Assembly: GCF_012641465.1 (NCBI RefSeq)
Contig: NZ_JABAIK010000004.1
Span: forward strand, 1 to 64,000
Reading direction: 5' to 3'
DNA length: 64,000 bases
Source: Vibrio agarilyticus
GTDB lineage: Bacteria; Pseudomonadota; Gammaproteobacteria; Enterobacterales; Vibrionaceae
In this document: positions 9,155 through 18,339 of the stretch, piece after piece
Position numbering within the stretch: the first letter of the stretch is position 1
Layout: each line of letters starts with the position of its first letter
Translations under genes and position numbers: made by a program
The notes under the pieces: model-generated
Told to the model about the DNA's origin: nothing
The model's database searches: none
What the model saw: the letters and a program-made list of their open reading frames with translations, nothing else

Positions 9155-9158
9155 GGTG

Positions 9159-9190
9159 TATGCCCAAGTAACGTCAAGCTGCTTGGGTAT
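9159..9190. repeat. 32-bp remnant of the MITE-like repeat between yjjX and trpR
   Basis: Both termini of the MITE family (TATGCCCAAGTAACGTCAAG at the left and GCTTGGGTAT at the right) are joined with almost nothing between them. The result is a short palindrome filling the gap between two converging genes. It could act as a bidirectional 3' hairpin, but there is no good T-run. Confidence 0.6.
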
Positions 9191-9199
9191 CTTTGCGTC

Positions 9200-9502
9200 T
9201 TAAGATTCTGTAACCCCAAGCAACACACTCAATTGAGCGCGTTCTTGATCCGATTTTGATTTTAATTCATTGGAACCACGCGTTATTGTGGCAACGCCCA
9301 CCCCAAGCATTTGACTAATTTGTCGCTGCGATAACTCACCCTTTAGCAGCTCTCGAAAAATATTCACTCGCGCAATAAGCGCGTCGCGCTCATCCGGTGT
9401 CATCAAGCTGGTTAGCAACATAGTGTGCTGATCTTGCGCCGCACTGTGCTGCACAAGCGTCATAATTTGTTGCCAATCTCGAAATTCAGGTTGTTGTGAC
9501 AT
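9200..9502 (-). CDS. trpR: Trp operon repressor TrpR
   Basis: TrpR is a small dimeric repressor that binds operators of trp and aromatic genes when loaded with tryptophan. The 100-residue length is close to E. coli (108). The helix-turn-helix is visible as QRQISQMLGVGVATITRGSN, and the upstream helix LMTPDERDALIARVNIFREL is the usual dimerisation region. It lies 22 bases after slt on the same strand, as in E. coli, and converges on yjjX across a 45-base gap containing only a repeat remnant. Confidence 0.95.
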   Translation of the reverse strand: MSQQPEFRDWQQIMTLVQHSAAQDQHTMLLTSLMTPDERDALIARVNIFRELLKGELSQRQISQMLGVGVATITRGSNELKSKSDQERAQLSVLLGVTES

Positions 9503-9524
9503 CGTTGATACCTAATTTTTTCAT

Positions 9525-11513
9525 TTAATAGCGATGATTGAGCTCGTTTGGCGTTATGAAGTCGCCTTGCAAATCGAGCAAATAACGATAATACGTCTCA
9601 AACATCAAAATATTTTGCACATAACCGCGCGTCTCTTTAAATGGAATGGCCTCGATAAACGCATACACATCGACGCTTCCCTTAGTACGAGCTCGCCAAG
9701 TTTTAACTCGGTGAGGGCCGGCATTATAAGCCGCTAATGCAAAGATACGGTTATTGTCATATTGATCCAGCAAGCCTTTCAAGTATTGACTGCCAATTTC
9801 AATATTTTTCCCGACATTATAAAGCTGATCGCTGTCGTGATAAGCAATTTGATATTTTCTTGCTGTGTAGGCGGCAGTTTTCGGCATGATTTGCATCAGA
9901 CCTCGCGCGCCGACAGGCGAACGTGCTTGTCCGTCAAGCGCACTCTCTTGCCGTGCTAACGACAGCAAGGTAACCAAATCAATTTGATGTTTTTTGGCGT
10001 AAAAATCAAAACGCTTTTGATAAGCCAACGGAAAACGAACCGTTAAGTCATTCCACATCTTAGCTTTGATGCTCGCTTTGACACTTAAATGAGGCCAACC
10101 CATTTTAGCCGCATAGACCGCGAGGTGAGGTTTTTCACTATCAGAGGCCAAGCGCAGCGTATGAATCCATTCACTTTTAGCCGCTGATAACTTGCCTAAT
10201 GCAACCAACTCCTCGATTCGCATCAGCGCCGAGTCATGTGGCTCAATCTGAGTCGGGTCAAGCTGCTGACGCTGCACCGGATAACGATATGGAACCGAGA
10301 GATATTGCGCGGCTGCGACACTGTAAAAATTACGCTGTCCCAGCAATGTTTTTAAACGCGCGTGCCCCTCCTCGGTAAAACCACGGAAAATATCGCTCCG
10401 TGCAAGCCAGAACTGCCAGCGCTGAGAGTGACGCAGCTTTGGCGATAAACGCTCGGCCCAAAGCGGCAGCGCAGACCAATCGCCTTGCTGAATCGCCAAA
10501 CGCAAGCGCCGTTCAATCAAAGCATCATTTTGACTGTTGACTATCACATCATCACGCCAAATCGCCAACGGCTGAGATTCGGTCTGAAATAGCCGCCATG
10601 CCATAAACGTCGACACCTCTTGATACAGCGCTTTTGGCCACTTCAACGCTTGCGCGACCTTATCAAGCTGCGCCTGCGCTTTTGCCACATCTTGCCTTGC
10701 CCACAATTTTAGCGCGATGGCGCTTTGCTGCTGGGTATACTGTGTTGCCATTTGCTGTTTGGCAAAATGCGTCACGCTTTTAGGGTTGCGCTGCAAGTCC
10801 ACTAACGCCTTCGCTTGTTGTTTGGCCACAAGCGATTGAGGCATTCGACTCAAATAACGCACCAGACTTCGATTACGCGCGGCAAACGCCAGCTGCATGC
10901 GCTCAATAATTAGCGCATCGGTTCGACCGCCACTATCGGCCCACCAACGAAAAAGACCATCGCAAGCATCATCCACACTTTGACCATTGAGCCATAAATT
11001 ACGCGCGCCATGTGAGGCTTCATCTGCCTGATCGGTTTTTGCCAGCGCAGTATAATAAATGCAGCGATAGCGCTCTGACTTTGGTGTTGTGGGATGAAAT
11101 TCAACAATGTCGCGCCAAGCTTGACGTTTGAACAACAAATCCAAATACGGCGCGGCTATGCGAGTGGAAAAAGGCAGACTCTGATGAGTGCCGACAAACT
11201 GCTGCACTTCCTTCACGGAGTGCTTGGACAAGTTTTGTTTGAAAACTCGATAATCGAGGTACGGTACTAGCGGGTAGTCGGTCAATTTATTGCGTAATGC
11301 TTGATACTTCTTTTGCTGATTAGTTTTGAGTGCGAGCTGAGCCTGACGATACCATTCTCGAGATTGCTTTAGATTTTCTTGGGTTAACTCATTTTGGGAG
11401 CGGTGATCTTGTGCCGCCCATGCCATAGAAGGAAATGCACACATAATGACACAGCCATACATAAGAGCATTACGCAGCTGACGTTGAAGTCCAGCCACAA
11501 AACCAAACAGCAT
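9525..11513 (-). CDS. slt: Soluble lytic murein transglycosylase Slt
   Basis: Slt cleaves peptidoglycan in the periplasm between MurNAc and GlcNAc, leaving 1,6-anhydro ends that feed the recycling pathway (nagZ, anmK and murQ are also in this window). I set the start at the ATG at 11513, which follows AAGGAGG; the 662-residue product begins with a signal peptide ending near MAWAAQ. The longer open frame to 11648 reads through an ERIC-like repeat and is not protein. A superhelical U/L domain is followed by the C-terminal SLT domain, with the catalytic glutamate in LARQES at about residue 523 and the GLMQIMP motif. Confidence 0.93.
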   Translation of the reverse strand: MLFGFVAGLQRQLRNALMYGCVIMCAFPSMAWAAQDHRSQNELTQENLKQSREWYRQAQLALKTNQQKKYQALRNKLTDYPLVPYLDYRVFKQNLSKHSVKEVQQFVGTHQSLPFSTRIAAPYLDLLFKRQAWRDIVEFHPTTPKSERYRCIYYTALAKTDQADEASHGARNLWLNGQSVDDACDGLFRWWADSGGRTDALIIERMQLAFAARNRSLVRYLSRMPQSLVAKQQAKALVDLQRNPKSVTHFAKQQMATQYTQQQSAIALKLWARQDVAKAQAQLDKVAQALKWPKALYQEVSTFMAWRLFQTESQPLAIWRDDVIVNSQNDALIERRLRLAIQQGDWSALPLWAERLSPKLRHSQRWQFWLARSDIFRGFTEEGHARLKTLLGQRNFYSVAAAQYLSVPYRYPVQRQQLDPTQIEPHDSALMRIEELVALGKLSAAKSEWIHTLRLASDSEKPHLAVYAAKMGWPHLSVKASIKAKMWNDLTVRFPLAYQKRFDFYAKKHQIDLVTLLSLARQESALDGQARSPVGARGLMQIMPKTAAYTARKYQIAYHDSDQLYNVGKNIEIGSQYLKGLLDQYDNNRIFALAAYNAGPHRVKTWRARTKGSVDVYAFIEAIPFKETRGYVQNILMFETYYRYLLDLQGDFITPNELNHRY

Positions 11514-11578
11514 ATTGTGCCTCCTTGCATTATCGATGGCGCTTATCCCCTCTCCAGCTAACGTCACTGAGACATAGC

Positions 11579-11732
11579 CTACACCCAAACAACTTGGACA
11601 TGCAGGTAGGCGGCGCGCGAACAAAGCCTCTGAGCTCGTCGTGAACATAGATAAACGATGCGATGAGGTTTGTGAGAGCCAGCCCGATACTTCGTAGTGG
11701 AAAGCGCTGCAACATCAAGTCGGACGGGTATA
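11579..11732 (+). repeat. ERIC-like repeat (copy 3), fused to a MITE-like repeat
   Basis: The left end is slightly mutated (CTACACCCAAACAACTTGG). The core GGTAGGCGG..CGAACAAAGCCTC and the right end ACATCAAGTCGGACGGGTATA are clear. The last TA of this element (11731-11732) is also the first TA of the next repeat. It lies 65 bases upstream of the slt start. Confidence 0.85.
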
Positions 11733-12012
11733 TACCCAAGTAACCTCAAGATGCTGGATTCAGAGCCAGCTCACTAAGCTGAGAGCAAGGCAAACAACGC
11801 AACGAAATAGCCAGTCTATTTTCAAGTTGTTTAACGCACTTTCGTTACAACAAAAAGCGGTTCAGTGATTGGCTCCCAAGGGGCGAGTTGCCTTGGTTCA
11901 TCAGCTTTGTTGACGATTTTCGATTGAGAGCCACTCAATCTTCAAATCCTCGCCTCACTGACAAACCAAGTCATTCTCGCTGAACCATGCATCTTGAGGT
12001 TACTTGGGTATA
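11731..12012 (+). repeat. MITE-like palindromic-ended repeat, copy B2 (282 bp)
   Basis: Terminal inverted repeats TATACCCAAGTAACCTCAAG and CTTGAGGTTACTTGGGTATA enclose an interior nearly identical to copies B1 and B3, including ACGCACTTTCGTTACAAC and TTTGTTGACGATTTTCGATT. It is placed head to tail against ERIC copy 3. It lies in the 777-base gap between slt and ettA. The remaining 12013-12290 is upstream of ettA; I see no further gene there. Confidence 0.85.
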
Positions 12013-12290
12013 TATAACTTTAGTTAACTTAGATAAAAATCGCATTACAACTTTCGACTTGTTTCTTGTCGCACATCGACTGGCCGATGCGGCATCAATC
12101 ACAGAAGGTGATATTGCCTTTATCATCCAATCGAGCTAAGCAGAGTATTCGTCTGAGTCCCCTTGAGCTTAGTCAATGATGGTATAGAATGGTCATTTTT
12201 GGATATGCCGAAATCATTTGACGTTTCAGTCGGCACGCCGACGTCATGTCTCATCAAACCGGTATAAAACAACATTAGGAACGATCGGCA

Positions 12291-13958
12291 ATGGCTGAAT
12301 ACGTGTATACCATGTCGCGGGTGAGCAAAATCGTGCCACCCAAGCGTCAAATTCTGAAAAACATTTCTCTGTGTTTCTTTCCCGGCGCAAAAATTGGCGT
12401 TTTAGGCCTAAATGGCGCGGGTAAGTCAACCCTGCTGCGCATTATGGCGGGCATCGACACCGACATCGATGGTGAAGCGCGCGCGCAACCTGGGCTCAAT
12501 GTTGGTTACCTCCCTCAAGAGCCAGTGCTTGATGAAGAAAAAACCGTACGTGAGATTGTTGAAGAAGCGGTTGCCGATGTAGCGGGCGCACTAAAACGCC
12601 TTGATGCGGTTTACGCCGCCTACGCAGAGCCTGATGCAGATTTTGACCAATTGGCTAAAGAGCAAGGCGAGCTGGAAGCACTTATTCAAGCCAAAGACGG
12701 CCACAACCTTGATAACGCACTTGAACGTGCGGCTGATGCGCTGCGTTTGCCTGAATGGGATGCGAAAATCAAACACCTTTCAGGGGGTGAGCGCCGCCGT
12801 GTGGCAATTTGCCGCTTGCTACTTGAAAAGCCCGACATGCTGCTGCTCGACGAACCGACCAACCACTTGGATGCTGAATCCGTTGCTTGGTTAGAACGTT
12901 TCCTTGTTGATTATTCAGGAACCGTTGTGGCGATTACCCACGACCGCTACTTCTTAGATAACGCTGCCGGCTGGATTTTAGAACTTGACCGTGGTGAAGG
13001 TATTCCTTGGGAAGGTAACTATACCTCATGGCTAGAGCAAAAAGACGCCCGTTTGTCGCAAGAGGCTAGTGCCGAGAAAGCGCGCCAAAAGACCATCGAA
13101 AAAGAACTTGAGTGGGTTCGTCAAAACCCGAAAGGTCGTCAAGCCAAATCCAAAGCTCGTATGGCTCGTTTTGAAGAGCTGCAAAACACAGATCATCAAA
13201 AACGTAATGAAACGAATGAACTTTTCATTCCACCAGGCGAGCGTCTAGGCGATAAAGTCGTAGAAGTGAAAAACCTCACCAAGTCATTTGATGGCCGTGT
13301 TCTCATCGATGATTTGTCATTCAACATGCCTAAAGGGGCGATTGTCGGCATTATCGGTGCTAACGGTGCGGGTAAATCAACCCTATTTAAAATGCTCAGT
13401 GGCACCGAACAGCCTGACTCTGGCACGATTGAGATGGGCGATACTGTCAAGTTAGCGTCGGTTGATCAATTCCGTGACTCGATGAACGATAACAATACGG
13501 TATTCCAAGAGATCTCTGAAGGCGCAGATATTATTAAAATCAATAACTTTGAGATCCCTGCACGGGCATACTGCTCACGCTTTAACTTCAAAGGCGTTGA
13601 TCAGCAAAAGCGCATTGGCGAGCTCTCAGGAGGTGAACGGAACCGCGTTCATTTAGCGAAGCTTCTCAAAGCGGGCGGTAACGTGTTACTACTCGATGAG
13701 CCGACCAACGATCTTGATGTTGAAACCTTACGGGCACTCGAAGAGGCGTTATTGGAGTTCCCTGGCTGCGCCATGGTTATTTCGCACGACCGCTGGTTCC
13801 TTGACCGCATTGCGACTCACATCATCGATTATCGTGATGAAGGCCAAGTGAATTTCTATGAAGGTAACTATACCGAATACATGGAATGGCTGAAGAAGAC
13901 CTTAGGGCCACAAGCCGCGGAACCTCACCGCATCAAATACAAACGCATTACTAAATAA
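12291..13958 (+). CDS. ettA: Energy-dependent translational throttle EttA (ABC-F)
   Basis: EttA is a cytosolic ABC-F ATPase that binds the ribosomal E site and gates entry into elongation according to the ADP/ATP ratio. The 555-residue protein carries two ATPase domains: Walker A GLNGAGKS at 39-46 with signature LSGGERRR, and Walker A GANGAGKS near residue 357 with LSGGERNR. The linker (P-site tether) lies between them, rich in charged residues around KGRQAKSKARMARFEE. There are no membrane segments. The length and termini match E. coli EttA (555 residues). The start follows AGGAACGA. In E. coli it also neighbours slt-trpR-yjjX. Confidence 0.96.
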   Translation: MAEYVYTMSRVSKIVPPKRQILKNISLCFFPGAKIGVLGLNGAGKSTLLRIMAGIDTDIDGEARAQPGLNVGYLPQEPVLDEEKTVREIVEEAVADVAGALKRLDAVYAAYAEPDADFDQLAKEQGELEALIQAKDGHNLDNALERAADALRLPEWDAKIKHLSGGERRRVAICRLLLEKPDMLLLDEPTNHLDAESVAWLERFLVDYSGTVVAITHDRYFLDNAAGWILELDRGEGIPWEGNYTSWLEQKDARLSQEASAEKARQKTIEKELEWVRQNPKGRQAKSKARMARFEELQNTDHQKRNETNELFIPPGERLGDKVVEVKNLTKSFDGRVLIDDLSFNMPKGAIVGIIGANGAGKSTLFKMLSGTEQPDSGTIEMGDTVKLASVDQFRDSMNDNNTVFQEISEGADIIKINNFEIPARAYCSRFNFKGVDQQKRIGELSGGERNRVHLAKLLKAGGNVLLLDEPTNDLDVETLRALEEALLEFPGCAMVISHDRWFLDRIATHIIDYRDEGQVNFYEGNYTEYMEWLKKTLGPQAAEPHRIKYKRITK

Positions 13959-14000
13959 CGTGTCTGTGGTCTGTTTCATCGTGATACGCCACTAATACAA

Positions 14001-14034
14001 GATAAGGCCGCTTTTGCGGCCTTATCTCTTTTTC
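14001..14034 (+). terminator. Intrinsic terminator of ettA
   Basis: GATAAGGCCGC pairs with GCGGCCTTATC across a short TTTT loop, followed by TCTTTTT. It lies about 43 bases beyond the ettA stop. A stray half terminus, TTGTTTGGGTATA, follows near 14038-14052. Confidence 0.85.
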
Positions 14035-14136
14035 AAATTGTTTGGGTATAGCGCTCATATTTTGTGAGCAACTGCGCGGGTTTTGATGTTAAAAACCACG
14101 CTTCTTCCATTAGTGCGAGTATAGTATGAAATAGGT

Positions 14137-14418
14137 TATACCCAAGTGACTTCAAGATGCTGGATTCAGAGCCGGCTCACTGAGCTGAGAGCAAGGCAAA
14201 CAACGCAGCGAAATAACGAGTCTATTTTCAAGTTGTTTAACGCACTTTCGTTACAATAAAAAGCGGTTCAGTGATTGGCTCCCAAAGGGCGAGCTGTCTT
14301 GGCTCATCAGCTTTGTTGACGATTTTCGATTGAGGGCCACTCAATCATCAAATCCTCGCCTCACTGACAAGCCAAGTCATTCTCGCTGAACCACGCATCT
14401 TGAGGTTACTTGGGTATA
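14137..14418 (+). repeat. MITE-like palindromic-ended repeat, copy B3 (282 bp)
   Basis: The left end TATACCCAAGTGACTTCAAG and right end CTTGAGGTTACTTGGGTATA are inverted repeats. The interior matches copy B2 over most of its length with scattered substitutions. The right end lies only 24 bases before the start codon of the PilZ gene, so the element contributes to that gene's leader. Confidence 0.85.
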
Positions 14419-14442
14419 GTCACCGCGCACCGAGAAGAGTCT

Positions 14443-14838
14443 ATGAATGAACGTCGCCGATTTTCACGAATAATCTATCGCGTTCCTGCCACATTAATGC
14501 AGGGAAGCACGACTGTGATGACAAAAATTCAAGATCTCTCGCTTCACGGTATGCTAGTGCAATTACCCGAACGGGTCAGTTTTAACGCAAATGAGACGAT
14601 TGACGTACTATTTACGCTTTCTGGCAGTAATATTCAGATCACGCTCAAAGCCGATATGGTTCGCCACTTCCGTGGTAGCGTAGCCCTAAAGACCCGCCAT
14701 ATCGACATCGATAGCATTACTCATCTGCGACGTTTGGTTGAGCTTAATGTTGGCAATGACACTTTGCTGCACCGAGAGCTTGAACACCTTTCTGATCTCG
14801 CCTCGAGCGAGGAATTAGCGCCACCGCTGGAAGATTAA
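14443..14838 (+). CDS. PilZ-domain protein (predicted c-di-GMP receptor)
   Basis: This 131-residue protein is a single PilZ domain, a cytosolic module that senses the second messenger c-di-GMP and often affects motility or biofilm. The two ligand motifs are both visible: RRRFSR near the N-terminus (RxxxR) and DLSLHG about 30 residues later (DxSxxG). I use the ATG at 14443 (MNERRRFSR), not the upstream in-frame ATG that lies inside the repeat. Position beside tyrA-aroF matches the V. cholerae gene I recall as plzA. Its stop codon overlaps the converging tyrA stop. The target process cannot be told from sequence. Confidence 0.88.
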   Translation: MNERRRFSRIIYRVPATLMQGSTTVMTKIQDLSLHGMLVQLPERVSFNANETIDVLFTLSGSNIQITLKADMVRHFRGSVALKTRHIDIDSITHLRRLVELNVGNDTLLHRELEHLSDLASSEELAPPLED

Positions 14839-15962
14839 CCTCGCTGAATATTATCATTCGCCTGCTTAAGCAAGTTTTGGCTCTCCGCCATAAACTGAGC
14901 CGAATAGTCGCCAAACCACGCACTCGTTTGACTAAATTGCTCAACAAACCCCGCTTTATCTTGCGCTTCAAGCAGTTGTAGCGCTTCACCAAAACGGCGA
15001 TGAAAGCGTTTTATCATCTCAATATTATCGGCAGACGAAAGAATAATATCACCATATAAATGAGGATCTTGGCCGAACAATCGTCCAACCATCGCCAATT
15101 CAAGGCGATAAATTGGTGAGCTTAAGGTCAGCAGCTGTGACAAATCCGGGTTTTCTTGGCGCAAATGAAGCCCATAGGCAAATGAGGTGAAATGGCGTAA
15201 CGCCTGAATCAAAGTCATGCCACGGTCGTGCTCTTCCGCATTAATGGGGCACAAGCTTGCTCCCCAAATGGCAAATTGATCGAGCAGCCACTGGTACTGT
15301 TCACGGCCGCGGCCATCGCAATGCACAATGACCTGTTTTGCCAAACTTGGTACATCAGGACCAAACATCGGATGCAGACCGACCACTGGCCCTGAATGAA
15401 CATTGAGCATCGCTTGCAATGGCGCGGATTTCACTGAGGTCAAATCACATAAAATACAGTCATCTGGTAGATTACTCAGCCTATCAATCACACCAAGCGT
15501 CAAGTGAATTGGCACAGTAACCACGACCAAGCCGGCATCAGCTAATAAAGCATCGGCGTTATCCCAATCTTGGCTACCCAAAATTTTCACTTGATAGCCA
15601 GACAACTCAAACATTCGCGCAAACAGTTTACCAAGCTGGCCACGCCCACCAACCACCACCACAGAACGCAATTGTGGCTGCAGACACTTAAACCCCGAAT
15701 CTTTTTCACTGGCGTATGACTCGCGCATTGTACGGCGCAAAATATCTTCAATCAGCTGAGGCGGCACACCCAACTTTTGCGCTTCCTCACGCCGTGACGC
15801 TAACATTGCGGCCTCACGATCAGGCGCATAAATGGGCAACCCATGACGACTTTTTACTTCACCAACCTGCTCGACCAGCGCCAAGCGTTGAGCAAGTAAC
15901 GTTAATATTTGTTTATCAACAGAATCAATTTGGTCGCGCAAGTGCGCCAGTTCCACAGCCAT
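14835..15962 (-). CDS. tyrA: Bifunctional chorismate mutase / prephenate dehydrogenase TyrA
   Basis: TyrA makes prephenate from chorismate and oxidises it with NAD+ to 4-hydroxyphenylpyruvate, the tyrosine branch. The 375-residue protein has an N-terminal chorismate mutase domain (about 1-90) and a Rossmann motif [16 protein letters not shown] near residue 105. The dehydrogenase domain contains the GLHPMFGPD segment with the catalytic histidine. It is 7 bases downstream of aroF on the same strand, giving an aroF-tyrA operon as in E. coli. The 3' end overlaps the PilZ gene stop by 4 bases, tail to tail. Confidence 0.96.
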   Translation of the reverse strand: MAVELAHLRDQIDSVDKQILTLLAQRLALVEQVGEVKSRHGLPIYAPDREAAMLASRREEAQKLGVPPQLIEDILRRTMRESYASEKDSGFKCLQPQLRSVVVVGGRGQLGKLFARMFELSGYQVKILGSQDWDNADALLADAGLVVVTVPIHLTLGVIDRLSNLPDDCILCDLTSVKSAPLQAMLNVHSGPVVGLHPMFGPDVPSLAKQVIVHCDGRGREQYQWLLDQFAIWGASLCPINAEEHDRGMTLIQALRHFTSFAYGLHLRQENPDLSQLLTLSSPIYRLELAMVGRLFGQDPHLYGDIILSSADNIEMIKRFHRRFGEALQLLEAQDKAGFVEQFSQTSAWFGDYSAQFMAESQNLLKQANDNIQRG

Positions 15963-15969
15963 AATCTCG

Positions 15970-17046
15970 TTATCTTCCTTGTAAACGTTGAGATAAGAAT
16001 GGCGTCAGCCCCTCATGAGCTCGACGCAATAAACGCTCAGTATCTTGCCAGTTAATACACGCATCGGTAATCGATACGCCATACTCCATATCACACAAAG
16101 GAATATCAGAAGCTTGGTTACCCTCATTCAAATGGCTTTCAATCATAAGGCCAATAATGGAGCGATTCCCCTCGCGGATCTGCAAAATGACATCTTCTGC
16201 AACTAAGGGCTGACGACGGTAGTCTTTGCGAGAATTAGCATGGCTGCAATCAACCATCAACGAAGCATCCAATCCTGCTGCGGCCATTTCTTGCTCGCAT
16301 TCCGCCACTGAAACCGAATCGTAATTGGTTTGCTTGCCACCACGCAAAATAACATGACCATTTTGATTGCCTTGGGTGGTCAAAAGCGCCACTTGCCCTT
16401 CATGGTTGATCCCCATAAAACGGTGGCTAGAGGCGGCAGCCTGCATTGCGTTAATGGCGGTCGATAAACTGCCATCGGTGCCATTTTTAAAGCCAATCGG
16501 CATCGAGAGACCACTGGCCATTTCGCGGTGAGTCTGCGACTCGGTGGTGCGCGCACCAATCGCCGCCCAACTAAAGGTATCAGAAAGATATTGTGGGCTG
16601 ATGGGATCAAGCGCTTCCGTGGCTAAGGGGATTTCCATTTCCGCCAAATCAATCAATAATTGACGCCCAACATGCAAACCATGTTCGATATCAAAACTGC
16701 CATCAAGATGAGGATCGTTAATCAGCCCTTTCCACCCTACAGTGGTCCGTGGTTTTTCAAAATAAACGCGCATCACGATATAAAGCTGATCCGATAACTC
16801 TTGTGATAACACTTTTAAGCGTCGAGCATACTCTTTCGCCGCGTCGATATCATGAATCGAGCAAGGCCCACACACCACTAACAGACGAGGATCACGCTTA
16901 TGGATGATATCGGCAATGTCACGACGCGATTGCTGAATGAAACGTCTTGCGTGATCACTTAAGGGCAACTTTGCTTTTAACTGCTCGGGTGTGATCAACA
17001 CCTGTTCATCTTGAATATTGATATTACTTAATTCACTACGTTTCAT
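15970..17046 (-). CDS. aroF: 3-deoxy-7-phosphoheptulonate (DAHP) synthase, probably tyrosine-sensitive
   Basis: This enzyme condenses phosphoenolpyruvate and erythrose 4-phosphate in the first step of the shikimate pathway. The 358-residue class I protein shows the expected [27 protein letters not shown] and DCSHANS motifs. I assign aroF rather than aroG or aroH because it heads an operon with tyrA and has TyrR-like boxes upstream. Feedback by tyrosine is inferred from that context, not shown. The ATG at 17046 is followed by [18 protein letters not shown]. Confidence 0.93.
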   Translation of the reverse strand: MKRSELSNINIQDEQVLITPEQLKAKLPLSDHARRFIQQSRRDIADIIHKRDPRLLVVCGPCSIHDIDAAKEYARRLKVLSQELSDQLYIVMRVYFEKPRTTVGWKGLINDPHLDGSFDIEHGLHVGRQLLIDLAEMEIPLATEALDPISPQYLSDTFSWAAIGARTTESQTHREMASGLSMPIGFKNGTDGSLSTAINAMQAAASSHRFMGINHEGQVALLTTQGNQNGHVILRGGKQTNYDSVSVAECEQEMAAAGLDASLMVDCSHANSRKDYRRQPLVAEDVILQIREGNRSIIGLMIESHLNEGNQASDIPLCDMEYGVSITDACINWQDTERLLRRAHEGLTPFLSQRLQGR

Positions 17047-17056
17047 TCAACTCACC

Positions 17057-17074
17057 TGTATCATAAACTTTACA
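17057..17074 (-). promoter_or_regulatory. TyrR-like box overlapping the aroF leader
   Basis: TGTATCATAAACTTTACA matches the TyrR consensus TGTAAA-N6-TTTACA with two mismatches and keeps the essential G-N14-C spacing. It lies 10-28 bases from the aroF start codon. Confidence 0.5.
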
Positions 17075-17142
17075 ACCACACCCTTCCATGGATGCCTTAC
17101 TAATATGAGATCAAAGTTAACAGTCTCACGACAAAATACAAG

Positions 17143-17182
17143 TGTAAATATAAAAAAACATTAGTGTAAATTTAAATGAACA
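17143..17182 (-). promoter_or_regulatory. Tandem TyrR-like boxes upstream of aroF
   Basis: Two boxes with identical left halves, TGTAAATATAAAAAAACA (17143-17160) and TGTAAATTTAAATGAACA (17165-17182), each keep G-N14-C and are spaced 22 bases apart (two helical turns). Paired boxes fit cooperative TyrR hexamer binding at aroF-tyrA. They fill the gap right up to the nagZ stop codon. Confidence 0.6.
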
Positions 17183-17186
17183 GCAA

Positions 17187-18173
17187 TCAACTGTCTAGTA
17201 ACGGCGCTAAAGCCGCTCGCGCATCACGCCACTGAGAAGAGCGAGACAGTGTTTGCCAGTCAAAGGATTGGCGTTTTTTGAGTGCCAAAGCTTGCGGCAC
17301 ATCTGATATAGGCAAATTATCCAATACCTCAATGTGAGCATCACGGCGATTGCACATTAAAAGCATGTCACACCCAGCCGCTAACGCTTGCGTTGCGCGC
17401 TCGGCAGGCGTGCCCATAATTGCGGCCGCATTCATGGTTAAATCATCCGAAAAAACGATCCCTTTAAACCCTAACTGTTCTCGTAGTACCGTGTGCAGCC
17501 AATAACGAGAGCCACTGGCGGGCTCTGGGTCAAAATGCGGGTAGATCACATGCGCGGGCATCATGGCATCCAAGTTGCCCTGATTAATGTGCGCGCGGAA
17601 AATCGCCATATCTTGCGTCAGAATGTCATGTCGCTCATCGCGAGCAACATCATGATGGGTGTCGGTCACTACGCCGCCATGACCGGGGAAGTGCTTACCC
17701 GTCGTCGCCATACCTACCAACTTCATTCCCTGCAAATAAGCTTTACTGTGCGTCATAATCGTTTCAAACGACTCGCCAAACGCTCGGTTGCCGATTGCTC
17801 GACTGTCAAACCCCTTATCCAATACAGGGGCAAAGCTTAAATCAATATCATGAGCAATCAACTCGGCAGCCATTAACCAGCCGCCCTGATATGCCAGCTC
17901 AACACCATTAGGTGCGCTGGCATACTTCGCTGCCGCAGGGATCAGCGAAAAACCGTCTCGAAAGCGCTGTACGCGCCCCCCTTCTTGATCCACGCCAATT
18001 AATATCGGCCGTTTTGCAGCCTGACGAATCGCGGCGGTGAGTGCGGCAAGTTGTTGTCGGTCATAAAAATTACGCGTAAATAAAATCAATCCGCCTACAG
18101 TCGGATGAGCTAAAAGCTCTTTGTCTTCTGCGCTTAACTCACACCCTTCCACATCAATCCACAAAGGCCCCAT
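17187..18173 (-). CDS. nagZ: Beta-N-acetylhexosaminidase NagZ
   Basis: NagZ is a cytosolic family 3 glycosidase that removes GlcNAc from anhydromuropeptides during cell-wall recycling; in many bacteria its product governs AmpC induction. The 328-residue product carries the family signature KHFPGHG, with the catalytic histidine, and the aspartate nucleophile within VFSDDLTM. I choose the ATG at 18173 ([10 protein letters not shown]): it matches the E. coli N-terminus and sits 6 bases from GAGGA, whereas the ATG two codons upstream is too close. It diverges from anmK, another recycling gene. Confidence 0.94.
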   Translation of the reverse strand: MGPLWIDVEGCELSAEDKELLAHPTVGGLILFTRNFYDRQQLAALTAAIRQAAKRPILIGVDQEGGRVQRFRDGFSLIPAAAKYASAPNGVELAYQGGWLMAAELIAHDIDLSFAPVLDKGFDSRAIGNRAFGESFETIMTHSKAYLQGMKLVGMATTGKHFPGHGGVVTDTHHDVARDERHDILTQDMAIFRAHINQGNLDAMMPAHVIYPHFDPEPASGSRYWLHTVLREQLGFKGIVFSDDLTMNAAAIMGTPAERATQALAAGCDMLLMCNRRDAHIEVLDNLPISDVPQALALKKRQSFDWQTLSRSSQWRDARAALAPLLDS

Positions 18174-18339
18174 TGTCATTCCTCACACTATCTACTTTGC
18201 CTTACCTTTTAAGCGAGACAAAAATTACATTCACGAACAACTCAACAAGTATCCGCTCATCAAACCACGTATACTGCCAGCATAACTGGCGCTTGACATC
18301 ACTTTATCAGGCTTTGACGGCTCATCACGGACCCCTATC

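Noticed and set aside
11514-11648. N-terminal extension of Slt
   Set aside because: It is translated ERIC-like repeat; AAGGAGG and the signal peptide place the start at 11513.
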